From an uncultured Bryobacteraceae bacterium (GTDB lineage: Bacteria; Acidobacteriota; Terriglobia; Bryobacterales; Bryobacteraceae), in assembly GCA_938003835.1 (NCBI GenBank), contig CALKXJ010000003.1:62001-126000 (forward strand): a DNA stretch of 64,000 bases, in the 5' to 3' direction. The translations under genes and the position numbers were made by a program. This document shows positions 56,690-64,000 of the stretch, one piece after another (positions within the stretch are counted from its first letter, which is position 1; each line of letters begins with the position of its first letter). The notes beneath the pieces are model-generated. The model was not told where the DNA came from, searched no databases, and saw only the letters and a program-made list of their open reading frames with translations.

Positions 56690-58168
56690 ATGCGCAATAC
56701 GTTGGCGACCATCTATCAGTCCATCGAGATCTTGAGCAAGGAGAAGGGGATCGATCCGCAGATCGTGCTGGATGCGGTCAAGGATGCCATGCTGGTGGCG
56801 GCGCGCAAGCATTACCGGACCGAAGAGGACCTGGTCGCCGAGATGGACGAATCGAGCGGGGCCATCTCGATTTACGCCGTCAAGAGGGTGGCCGAGCCGG
56901 TCGTGGATCCCGTACACGAAATCTCGCTCGAGGAGGCGCGGCGCCTCGATCCGGCCGCCGAGATCGGCGCCACCGTGCGCATTCCGAAGAACACCGAGGC
57001 GCTGGGGCGGATCTCGGCGCAGACAGCCAAACAGGTGATCCTTCAGAAGGTGCGCGAGGCCGAGCGGGAGACGATCTATTCGGTCTACTCCGGGCGGGTG
57101 GGCGAGCTGGTCAACTGCACGGTGAAGCGGTTCGAGGGGCCGGACATCATCGTCGACCTGGGCAAGACCGAGGCCCGGCTGCCCAAGAAAGAACAGTCGA
57201 AGCTGGAGAGTTTCTCGATCGGCGACCGCGTCCGGTGTGTGATCAAGTCGGTCGACAAGACGGGAAAGAACGCCGGCGTGACCGTCTCGAGGGCCGCTCC
57301 GGAGTTCGTCGTGCGCCTGTTCGAGCAGGAGGTGCCGGAGATCTATGACGGCACGGTGGTCATCAAGGCCTGCGCGCGCGAGGCAGGCGAGCGAACCAAG
57401 ATCGCCGTCTGGAGCCGCGACCGGGACGTCGACAGCGTCGGGGCCTGCGTAGGAATGAAGGGCATGCGGGTGCAGTCGATCATCCGCGAGCTTCGCGGCG
57501 AGAAGATCGATATCATCCAGTATTCCGACGATCCGGTGGTGTTCGCGACCAACGCCCTCAGTCCGGCCAAGATTACCCGCGTGGCGATCATCGATCCGGT
57601 GGAAAAGCACATGGAGGTGATCGTCGACGACACGCAGCTTTCGCTCGCCATCGGCAAGAAAGGCCAGAACGTGCGCCTGGCGGCAAAGCTGCTCGGCTGG
57701 CGTATCGACATCAAGAGCGAGGAAGAGAAGCGGCAGGAGATCGAGTCGCAGATGGCGGCCCTGGTGGTTCCGGGCGCACCGGTCTCGGTCCTGCTCGATT
57801 TCGGCCTGCCCGAAGAGCTGGTGGAGGCGCTGGTGCGGGCGGGGGTGGCGACGGTGGAGAAGCTGGGTTCGATGACGCCGGAGGAGCTTCAGGAGATCCC
57901 GGGCATCGGCGCGGAGACGGTGGAGGCGATTCAGGCGGCGGTGATCAGCTACTACGGGCAGTTCGAGGTGGCGCTCGAGCCGGAGAACGCCGAGGCGCAG
58001 CCCGCCCAGACGGCCGCCCAGGAGTTCGAACAAGCTGAGGAGGCCCCGGAGCCGGACGGCCTCGAGCCGCTGACGGAAAACCTCGCGGAAAGCGACTCCA
58101 GCTCCCTGGAATTCGATTCGTCCGAGATTGAATCTGATACGATGGAAGGAAGAGACCGAACGGAGTGA
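56690..58168 (+). CDS. nusA: Transcription termination/antitermination factor NusA
   Basis: The 492-residue RNA polymerase-associated factor has an N-terminal domain (ILSKEKGIDPQIVLDAVKDA), an S1 domain (about 135-200), two KH domains (about 205-345: GACVGMKGMRVQSIIRELRG, SLAIGKKGQNVRLAAKLLG) and a C-terminal helix-hairpin-helix (about 375-425) plus an acidic tail. It follows rimP by 24 bp with AGGAAG upstream. The protein can itself act on hairpins like the one in the operon leader. Confidence 0.96.
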   Translation: MRNTLATIYQSIEILSKEKGIDPQIVLDAVKDAMLVAARKHYRTEEDLVAEMDESSGAISIYAVKRVAEPVVDPVHEISLEEARRLDPAAEIGATVRIPKNTEALGRISAQTAKQVILQKVREAERETIYSVYSGRVGELVNCTVKRFEGPDIIVDLGKTEARLPKKEQSKLESFSIGDRVRCVIKSVDKTGKNAGVTVSRAAPEFVVRLFEQEVPEIYDGTVVIKACAREAGERTKIAVWSRDRDVDSVGACVGMKGMRVQSIIRELRGEKIDIIQYSDDPVVFATNALSPAKITRVAIIDPVEKHMEVIVDDTQLSLAIGKKGQNVRLAAKLLGWRIDIKSEEEKRQEIESQMAALVVPGAPVSVLLDFGLPEELVEALVRAGVATVEKLGSMTPEELQEIPGIGAETVEAIQAAVISYYGQFEVALEPENAEAQPAQTAAQEFEQAEEAPEPDGLEPLTENLAESDSSSLEFDSSEIESDTMEGRDRTE

Positions 58169-58280
58169 CGCGGCAGAGGCCACCTCTCTGAGCTTTCATC
58201 TCCCCGAGGTGAATCATGTCGGAATGACGTGAACAGTGCGTGGCGGCAGGGCCACCGAAGGAGCAAGACAGCGACACAGT

Positions 58281-61187
58281 ATGAGTCGAATTCGCATCAA
58301 TGAGCTGGCGCGGGAACTCGAAGTCAAGCCCGGTGTTATCCTCGATCTACTCCCCGAAATCGGCATTCACGACAAGAAGACCCACTCCAGCTCGATCGAC
58401 CAGGAGGACGCGCAAAAGATTCGCGCCTTGCTCCGCCGCGAGACGCCGCCCGAAGCGCCCGAGGCTGCGCCTGTGTTAGTCTCCAAGGAGCCGGAGGCTC
58501 CGGTCGTCGTCGAGCCTGCTCCGGCCCAGAAGGAGGAAGTCTCGCCCGCCGTCAGTCCGATCCCGCCAAGCCAGGCGCCTGAGCTGGGAGTCCCTGAAGA
58601 TGGCGCCGGGCGTCCCCAGGCGCAGCCGGCGGCGCCGGCCCCGGTGGCTGCCGCGGCCGCACCGCCGAAGCCGGCTGAAGCGCCGGCGCCTCGACCGGCG
58701 CCGCAGCCTCTGCGCCCGCCGCTCGCCGGCCAGGCGAGAACCCCGGCGGCCCCGGCAGCACCTCCTACGCCCCCGCCGCCCGCCCCCTCGGTTGCGCCGC
58801 CTCCCAAGACAGTGGCGATTCCGGCGCGTCCCGCGCCGCCGCCGCCTCGACCGGGGCAGATTCTCTCCGGGCCGCGGCAGCCGCTGCCTCCTGGTCTCTC
58901 GGGGCTGTCGGAGGGATCGCCGGCAGTGGCGCCCGTGCCGGGTCGGCCCGTTCCCGCACCGCCACGACCGCGTCCACCGGCAGCCAGGCCCAATGCGCCT
59001 GCGCCGGTTGGTGCCCAGGCGCAGCAGGTTCGAGGGCCGCTGGTGGGCCAGCCGCCGCCGCGGCCGGTGGTACCGCCGCGTCCGGAACTGGTGAAGAAAC
59101 TGGCCGAGCAAGGAAAGATCCCCGGGCAACCGGTGCCCCGGCCGGGCCTGCCGCGACCCGCGCAGACCCCGGTCCCCGGCCAGCCGATCTATCGCGGACC
59201 GATCCGTCCCGGGCAGCCCGTCTTGCGGGGGCCGGGCGTCCCGAGCCCTCGGCGCCATCCGGTCTCGCCGGTTGAGCCGCCTGAAGTGGTGAGCCCGGCT
59301 CCAACAGCACCCGGGCGGCGACATCCGGCGAAGCCTCGGCTCGTCCCGCGTGAGCGCGACGTCGACGGTGAGGGTAAGCTGCGTGCCCCGGGTCCCCGGA
59401 CGGCCGAGCCCGAACCGGTGGCCGTCAACAAAGAGATCACGATCTCCGAGGGCATCACGGTCAAGGAGCTGGCGGAGAAGCTCGGCCTGAAGGCGAGCCT
59501 CGTCATCAAGAAGCTGCTTGACCGGAAGGTTTTCGCCACCATCAATCAATCGCTCGACATCAAGCTCGCCCGGGAGCTGGCAGAAGCCTTCGGGGCGACG
59601 GTCAAGCAGATGAGTTACGAGGAGGAGACTGCGGCGGCGGTGGTCAGCGTCGAGGGCGAGGACCAGGAGCTGGTCAAGCGGCCGCCGGTGGTGACCGTGA
59701 TGGGTCACGTCGACCACGGCAAGACCTCCCTGCTCGACGCCATTCGCGCCACGCGCGTGGCCGAGCGCGAGGCGGGCGGCATCACCCAGCACATCGGCGC
59801 CTACTGGGTGGAGAAGAACGGCAACAAGATCGTCTTCATCGACACGCCGGGTCACGAGGCCTTCACGCGCATGCGCGCCCGCGGAGCCAAGGTCACCGAC
59901 ATCGTCGTTCTGGTGGTGGCGGCCGACGATGGCGTCATGCCGCAGACCAAAGAGGCGATCGACCACGCGCGCGCTGCCAATGTGCCGATCATCGTGGCCA
60001 TCAACAAGATCGACCGGCCCGATGCGAATCCGGAGCGGATCAAGCAGCAGTTGGCCGATCTGAACCTGCTGGCCGAGGATTGGGGCGGCGATGTGGTCAT
60101 GGTTGCGGTGTCGGCGCGCACGGGCCAAAATCTGGATCGGCTGCTTGAGATGATCAACCTGGTGGCCGACATGCTCGAGCTCAAGGCCAATCCAAAGCGG
60201 CCGGCAGAGGGGACGGTGCTCGAAGCCAAGCTCGACCGCGGACGCGGTCCGGTCGCCACCGTGCTGGTGCGCAACGGGACGCTGCGGGTGGGCGATACGT
60301 TTATCTGCGGCGCGGTACTCGGCAAGGTGCGCGCACTGTTCGACGACCGGGGCAATTCGGTCGAGGAGGCGGGCCCGTCCATGCCCGTCGAGGTTCTGGG
60401 CATGGAGAGTGTGCCGGAGGTGGGCGACGTCTTCCAGGTGGTCACCGACATCGCCAAGGCGCGGCAGATCGTCATGTACCGGGAAAACAAGGCGCGCGAG
60501 CAGGCCCTGGCCAAGAGCAGCCGCATCACGCTCGAGCGGTTGCACGAGCAGCTCCGTGAGGGCGAGGTCAAGGAGCTGAACGTGATCCTGAAGGCGGACG
60601 TCGGCGGCACGGCGGAGGTGATCTCGGAGACGCTCCAGAAGCTTTCCAACGAGAAGGTGCGGGTGCGCGTGCTGCACAGCGGCGTCGGCGCCATCACGGA
60701 AAGCGACGTCGATCTGGCGGTGGCCTCCGACGCCATCATCGTCGGCTTCAACGTGCGGCCGGAACGCAGCGCCGCGCAACTGGCCGAGCAGGAGAAGGTG
60801 GACATCCGGCTGCACACCGTCATCTATGAGCTGACCGACGAGATCAAGGCGGCCATGGCGGGCCTGCTCGAGCCGGTTTACAAGGAGGTGTACCGCGGCC
60901 GGGCCGAGGTGCTGCAAACCTTCCGCATCTCGAAAGTGGGCACCGTCGCCGGCTGCCTCGTACAGGACGGCACGCTGAGCCGCGACCACCAAGTCCGGCT
61001 GCTGCGGGACAATGTCGTCGTCTACACCGGCCGGATCAGTTCGCTCAAGAGGTTCAAAGATGATGTCCACGAGGTGCGCTCGGGCATGGAATGCGGGGTC
61101 GCTTTCGAGAATTTCAACGATGTCAAGCCGGGCGACGTCGTGGAGGCCTTCGTCACCGAACGGGTGGCGGCGGAAGTACCCGTCTAA
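58281..61187 (+). CDS. infB: Translation initiation factor IF-2
   Basis: The 968-residue GTPase places initiator tRNA on the ribosome. It starts with the IF2_N domain (MSRIRINELARELEVKPGVI), then a Pro/Ala/Arg-rich linker (about 55-390), a second IF2_N (ISEGITVKELAEKLGLKASL), the G domain (GHVDHGKT, DTPGHEAF, NKID) and domains II-IV (DVGGTAEVISETLQ, TFRISKVGTVAGC). The start at 58281 fits the family better than the upstream-open frame. The linker is unusually proline-rich, with long low-complexity stretches. Confidence 0.96.
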   Translation: MSRIRINELARELEVKPGVILDLLPEIGIHDKKTHSSSIDQEDAQKIRALLRRETPPEAPEAAPVLVSKEPEAPVVVEPAPAQKEEVSPAVSPIPPSQAPELGVPEDGAGRPQAQPAAPAPVAAAAAPPKPAEAPAPRPAPQPLRPPLAGQARTPAAPAAPPTPPPPAPSVAPPPKTVAIPARPAPPPPRPGQILSGPRQPLPPGLSGLSEGSPAVAPVPGRPVPAPPRPRPPAARPNAPAPVGAQAQQVRGPLVGQPPPRPVVPPRPELVKKLAEQGKIPGQPVPRPGLPRPAQTPVPGQPIYRGPIRPGQPVLRGPGVPSPRRHPVSPVEPPEVVSPAPTAPGRRHPAKPRLVPRERDVDGEGKLRAPGPRTAEPEPVAVNKEITISEGITVKELAEKLGLKASLVIKKLLDRKVFATINQSLDIKLARELAEAFGATVKQMSYEEETAAAVVSVEGEDQELVKRPPVVTVMGHVDHGKTSLLDAIRATRVAEREAGGITQHIGAYWVEKNGNKIVFIDTPGHEAFTRMRARGAKVTDIVVLVVAADDGVMPQTKEAIDHARAANVPIIVAINKIDRPDANPERIKQQLADLNLLAEDWGGDVVMVAVSARTGQNLDRLLEMINLVADMLELKANPKRPAEGTVLEAKLDRGRGPVATVLVRNGTLRVGDTFICGAVLGKVRALFDDRGNSVEEAGPSMPVEVLGMESVPEVGDVFQVVTDIAKARQIVMYRENKAREQALAKSSRITLERLHEQLREGEVKELNVILKADVGGTAEVISETLQKLSNEKVRVRVLHSGVGAITESDVDLAVASDAIIVGFNVRPERSAAQLAEQEKVDIRLHTVIYELTDEIKAAMAGLLEPVYKEVYRGRAEVLQTFRISKVGTVAGCLVQDGTLSRDHQVRLLRDNVVVYTGRISSLKRFKDDVHEVRSGMECGVAFENFNDVKPGDVVEAFVTERVAAEVPV

Positions 61188-61220
61188 GCGCCGGCCGGCG
61201 CCATCAAACGGAGCCAGACC

Positions 61221-61508
61221 ATGCCATCGATCGGCGTGATCACCCTCGAGATGCGACTCGACCACTCCCACTCGCTCAAAGACAAGCGGCATGTCGTCAA
61301 GAGCCTCAAGGAGCGCCTGCGGAACCGCTATAACGTCGCGGTCGCCGAGATCGCCTACCAGGATCTCTGGCAGCGGGGCCTCCTGGCCGCCGTCACGGTG
61401 GCCAGCAGCCGGGCGATCGCCGAGAAGACGCTGCAATCGGTCGAGAAGGAGGCGAGCGACACGCTGGGCCCGCTGCTCGTGGAGACGGTGGTGGAGTGGC
61501 TGGATTGA
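61221..61508 (+). CDS. DUF503 (YlxP-like) protein
   Basis: The 95-residue protein has the DUF503 pattern: IGVITLEMRLDHSHSLKDKR, NVAVAEIAYQDLWQRGLLA, LVETVVEWLD. It is regularly encoded between infB and rbfA and is thought to help ribosome maturation, although its biochemistry is poorly known. It starts 33 bp after infB. Confidence 0.9.
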   Translation: MPSIGVITLEMRLDHSHSLKDKRHVVKSLKERLRNRYNVAVAEIAYQDLWQRGLLAAVTVASSRAIAEKTLQSVEKEASDTLGPLLVETVVEWLD

Positions 61509-61518
61509 CGCGAGCGCC

Positions 61519-61908
61519 ATGGATCCGCACCGGAGCGAGCGCCTCGCCGAGCTGCTGCGGGAGGAGCTTGACGAGATCATCAACTACGAGCTCGATGATC
61601 CGCGCATTGTCGATGCCGCAGTGACCGAAGTGCTTCTGGCGCCGGATCTTCGCTATGCCGAGGTCCGCCTGGCATTCTCCGGGGGCATCGAGGCGGCTGC
61701 CGGCGCCCTGAAGGCGCTCGAGCATGCCAAAGCCCATATCCGCCGGCTGCTGGCTGCGCGAATCGAGGTGCGGCGGCTGCCGGATTTGCGATTTGCCTCG
61801 GATCTGGCAGTGGACTCGCCGGAGCGTCTGAAGCGGCTGCTGGGGCGGATCCGGCGGGGGAGGCCGCGGGAGGGCGCGGGCGGGGCGGGACCGGGCGGGC
61901 GGCCATGA
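61519..61908 (+). CDS. rbfA: Ribosome-binding factor A
   Basis: The 129-residue protein acts in 30S maturation. It shows MDPHRSERLAELLREELDEI, DDPRIVDAAVTEVLLAPDLR, ALEHAKAHIRRLLAARI and the characteristic RRLPDLRFASD. The tail is Gly/Arg-rich. It follows the DUF503 gene by 10 bp and overlaps apbE by 4 bp (ATGA). Confidence 0.93.
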   Translation: MDPHRSERLAELLREELDEIINYELDDPRIVDAAVTEVLLAPDLRYAEVRLAFSGGIEAAAGALKALEHAKAHIRRLLAARIEVRRLPDLRFASDLAVDSPERLKRLLGRIRRGRPREGAGGAGPGGRP

Positions 61909-62867
61909 AACAGATTGTGCTAGTTTTGTCCTTGGTGTCGCCCCTGCTGGCTGCCGAGATGCTCCGCATCTCCTCCAGTCTCGACGCCATGGGCACCACC
62001 TTCACCATCGTGGCTTACGACGAGGATCGCGCCCGGCTGGAGAGCGCCACCGACGAGGCCTTCGAAGAGGTGCGCCGCCTGGATGCCCTGTTGTCCAACT
62101 ACAAGAGAGACAGTGAGTGGAGCCGGGTGAACCGCGAGGCGGCCACCCGGCCGGTCGCCGTCAGCCAGGAGCTCTTCGATCTGCTCGCCGCCTGCATCGA
62201 CTACAGCCGCCGAAGCGGGGGCGCCTTCGACATCACGGTGGCCCCGCTGGTCAAGATCTGGGGCTTCTACAAGGGCTCCGGCCGCCTGCCGCACCGGGCG
62301 GAGATCCGCGATGCTATGGCCAAGGTCGGCTTCGAGGGCTTGATCCTCGACCCGGTCTCCCGGACGGTCCGCTTCGCCAAACCGGGCATGGAGATCGACC
62401 CCGGCGGGATCGGCAAAGGCTACGCCGTCGATCGGGTGGTGGCCGTTCTCAAGGCTGCGGGCATCGGCGTCGCGCTGGTCTCCGCCGGCGGGAGCAGCAT
62501 CTACGCCCTCGGCGCACCGCCCGGCCAGGCGGGCTGGAAGGTCAAGATCCGCCATCCGAAGTCGCCCAGCGAGACGATCGAGGAAACGATCCTCAACAAC
62601 GAATCGATGTCCACCTCCGGCAGCTACGAGAAGTTCTTCGTAGTCGGGGGGAAACGCTACACCCACATTTTCGATCCCCGCACCGGCTACCCCGCCACCG
62701 GTGCCGTCTCCGTCTCGGTCGTCGCGCCGAAAACGATCGACAGCGAGGCCTGGACAAAACCGTTTTTCATCCGCGGCCGCGCCTGGACCGCCCGGCACAA
62801 GCCGGAGGGATTCCGCGTGTACTTTTGCGAAGAGAAGATGGAAGTGGCATGCGCATGGCTCCAATGA
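61905..62867 (+). CDS. apbE: FAD:protein FMN transferase (ApbE)
   Basis: The 320-residue protein has a signal peptide (about 1-16) and the ApbE fold: SLDAMGTTFTIVAYDED, DALLSNYKRDSEWSRVN, EIDPGGIGKGYAVDRVV, ALVSAGGSSIYALG, YTHIFDPRTGYP. It covalently attaches FMN to threonines of flavoproteins such as Rnf/Nqr subunits. The gene is coupled at both ends by ATGA overlaps, to rbfA upstream and to hemE downstream. No flavoprotein target is in the window. Confidence 0.94.
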   Translation: MKQIVLVLSLVSPLLAAEMLRISSSLDAMGTTFTIVAYDEDRARLESATDEAFEEVRRLDALLSNYKRDSEWSRVNREAATRPVAVSQELFDLLAACIDYSRRSGGAFDITVAPLVKIWGFYKGSGRLPHRAEIRDAMAKVGFEGLILDPVSRTVRFAKPGMEIDPGGIGKGYAVDRVVAVLKAAGIGVALVSAGGSSIYALGAPPGQAGWKVKIRHPKSPSETIEETILNNESMSTSGSYEKFFVVGGKRYTHIFDPRTGYPATGAVSVSVVAPKTIDSEAWTKPFFIRGRAWTARHKPEGFRVYFCEEKMEVACAWLQ

Positions 62868-63886
62868 CCTCTCGCTTTCTCGATGCCTGCCGCCGCAGGC
62901 CGACCGATGTTCGCCCCGTGTGGTTCATGCGGCAGGCCGGCCGGTATCTCAAGCAGTACCGGGAGGTCCGCGCCCGGCACGGGATCCTGGAGATCTGCAA
63001 GCGTCCGGATTTGGCGGCGACGGTCACGCTCCAGCCGGTGGAATATCTGGACGTGGACGCGGCGATCATCTTCGCCGACCTGCTGCTGCCGGTCGAGCCG
63101 ATGGGCCTCAAGCTCCGGTTTGCGGCCGATCAGGGTCCGGTGATCGAAAATCCCGTCCGGACTTCCGAGGACGTCGACGCGCTGTCGATTTCCAACACCG
63201 ACGACCTGGGTTACGTCGGCGAAGCGATCCAAATCGTCACGCGCGCCCTGGCCGGCCGCGTGCCCGTCATCGGCTTTGTCGGCGCCCCGTTCACGATCGC
63301 CAGCTACATGATCGAGGGCGGCGCCTCGCGCACCTTCCTCACCACCAAGAAGATGATGTACAACGACGAGGCGCTCTGGCGGCGGCTGATGGGCAAGCTG
63401 GTGGATGTGCTCGGACCGTTCGCCCTGCTTCAGGTGACCGCCGGCGCCCGCGCCATTCAGGTCTTCGATAGCTGGGCGGGCGCGCTGGGCCCGGACGATT
63501 ACGCCCGGTACGTCGCCCCGTACTCGCGCGCGCTGATCGAGCGGATTCGCTCAAGCGGTGTGCCCGTGATTCATTTCGGGACCGGCACCGGAGGATTTTT
63601 CCGGGAGCTCCACGCCGCCGGCGGCGACGTGCTCGGGGTCGACTGGCGGATCAACATCGATCAGGCCTGGATGGACATCAGCTATCGGGCCGCCATCCAG
63701 GGGAACCTGGACCCGGCGGTGTTGTTTGCGCCGCTGCCCGAGCTCAGGATGCGAGTCCACGAGCTGCTCAAGCGTACCGGAAGCCGGCCGGGCCACATCT
63801 TCAATCTCGGCCACGGCATCCTGCCCGAGACGCCCCAGGCCAACGTCAAGGCCGTGGTCGAGTTCGTCCGGGAGTTTCGCCTGTAG
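62864..63886 (+). CDS. hemE: Uroporphyrinogen decarboxylase
   Basis: The 340-residue enzyme converts uroporphyrinogen III to coproporphyrinogen III. Motifs PVWFMRQAGRYLKQYR, PFTIASYMIEGG, VFDSWAG and NLGHGILPETP are intact. ATG 62864 overlaps the apbE stop (ATGA); in-frame ATGs at 62849 and 62855 are possible. hemH follows 5 bp later. Confidence 0.95.
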   Translation: MTSRFLDACRRRPTDVRPVWFMRQAGRYLKQYREVRARHGILEICKRPDLAATVTLQPVEYLDVDAAIIFADLLLPVEPMGLKLRFAADQGPVIENPVRTSEDVDALSISNTDDLGYVGEAIQIVTRALAGRVPVIGFVGAPFTIASYMIEGGASRTFLTTKKMMYNDEALWRRLMGKLVDVLGPFALLQVTAGARAIQVFDSWAGALGPDDYARYVAPYSRALIERIRSSGVPVIHFGTGTGGFFRELHAAGGDVLGVDWRINIDQAWMDISYRAAIQGNLDPAVLFAPLPELRMRVHELLKRTGSRPGHIFNLGHGILPETPQANVKAVVEFVREFRL

Positions 63887-63891
63887 CCGGC

Positions 63892-64000
63892 ATGAAGGAC
63901 GCGGTTCTGCTGCTCGCACACGGCGCTCCGGAACGCGTCGAGGACGTGCCGGAGTATCTCCGCTACGTCCGCGGGGGCCGCCCCACGCCTCCGGAGCTGG
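63892..64000 (+). CDS. hemH: Ferrochelatase, N-terminal fragment
   Basis: The last 109 bases encode MKDAVLLLAHGAPERVEDVP and following residues, the typical start of ferrochelatase, which inserts iron into protoporphyrin IX. It begins 5 bp after hemE, matching a hemE-hemH cluster. The gene runs off the window end, so only the first 36 codons are visible. Confidence 0.85.
   Translation, partial: MKDAVLLLAHGAPERVEDVPEYLRYVRGGRPTPPEL

Noticed and set aside
58476-61583. Open frame of over 1000 codons opposite infB
   Set aside because: Antisense shadow of a GC-rich gene: the plus strand carries a complete IF-2 with all GTPase motifs, and the minus frame has no recognisable domain.

Overview
The window is GC-rich, densely packed bacterial chromosome that looks like Acidobacteriota, probably a Bryobacterales/Solibacter-type lineage. 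The signs are an Oar-like TonB receptor with a carboxypeptidase-like N-terminal domain, a VWFA protein of the type common in Acidobacteria, a DUF1080 (3-keto-disaccharide hydrolase) protein, several Tat-exported TIM-barrel isomerase/oxidoreductase-like proteins, and a TPR-CHAT protein encoded with an ECF sigma factor and its anti-sigma factor. This placement is inference from gene content; no rRNA gene is present.

Layout. 0-8 kb: start of a TonB receptor, a PLP aminotransferase, a DHH-motif protein of unknown function, an aldo/keto-reductase-fold protein lacking the catalytic tetrad, a CocE-type hydrolase, an exported HExxH protein and a Tat-exported TIM-barrel protein. 7.8-11.6 kb: leftward operon TPR-CHAT protease -> ECF sigma -> zinc-finger anti-sigma, the most intriguing unit here. 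11.6-12.1 kb: the only long gene-free stretch, with a 14-bp perfect hairpin and a 26-bp tandem duplication. 12-31 kb: universal stress protein, DUF1080, tyrosine phenol-lyase, pentapeptide protein, sugar isomerase, VWFA protein, ComEC, thioredoxin, citrate synthase, D-aminoacylase, ankyrin protein, a NarL-type two-component pair, another isomerase and SppA. 31-36 kb: amidase, fused AroD-AroE, OmpA-type protein.

36-41.6 kb: a complete leftward tolQ-tolR-tolA/tonB-tolB-pal-ybgF operon, with deoC attached at its end. 41.8-47.8 kb: recN, then a flagellar filament cluster (fliD and a FliT-like chaperone rightward; fliW-csrA-fliC leftward). It carries recognisable sigma-28 promoters, a CsrA-type GGA hairpin over the flagellin start and a strong intrinsic terminator. 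47.9-54.3 kb: Xaa-Pro aminopeptidase, CHASE2 histidine kinase, sigma-54 activator, isomerase and DUF362 protein. 54.4 kb: tRNA-Leu(UAG). 54.5-64 kb: two exported hypothetical proteins, then the translation operon rimP-nusA-infB-ylxP-rbfA, preceded by an attenuator-like terminator, running into apbE-hemE-hemH. The last gene is cut by the window end.

Regulatory logic visible in the DNA: tight translational coupling within operons (ATGA, TGATG and GTGA overlaps); several genes whose -10 box lies 5-8 nt before the start codon, suggesting leaderless or nearly leaderless mRNAs; and convergent gene pairs that almost touch, with little room for hairpin terminators.
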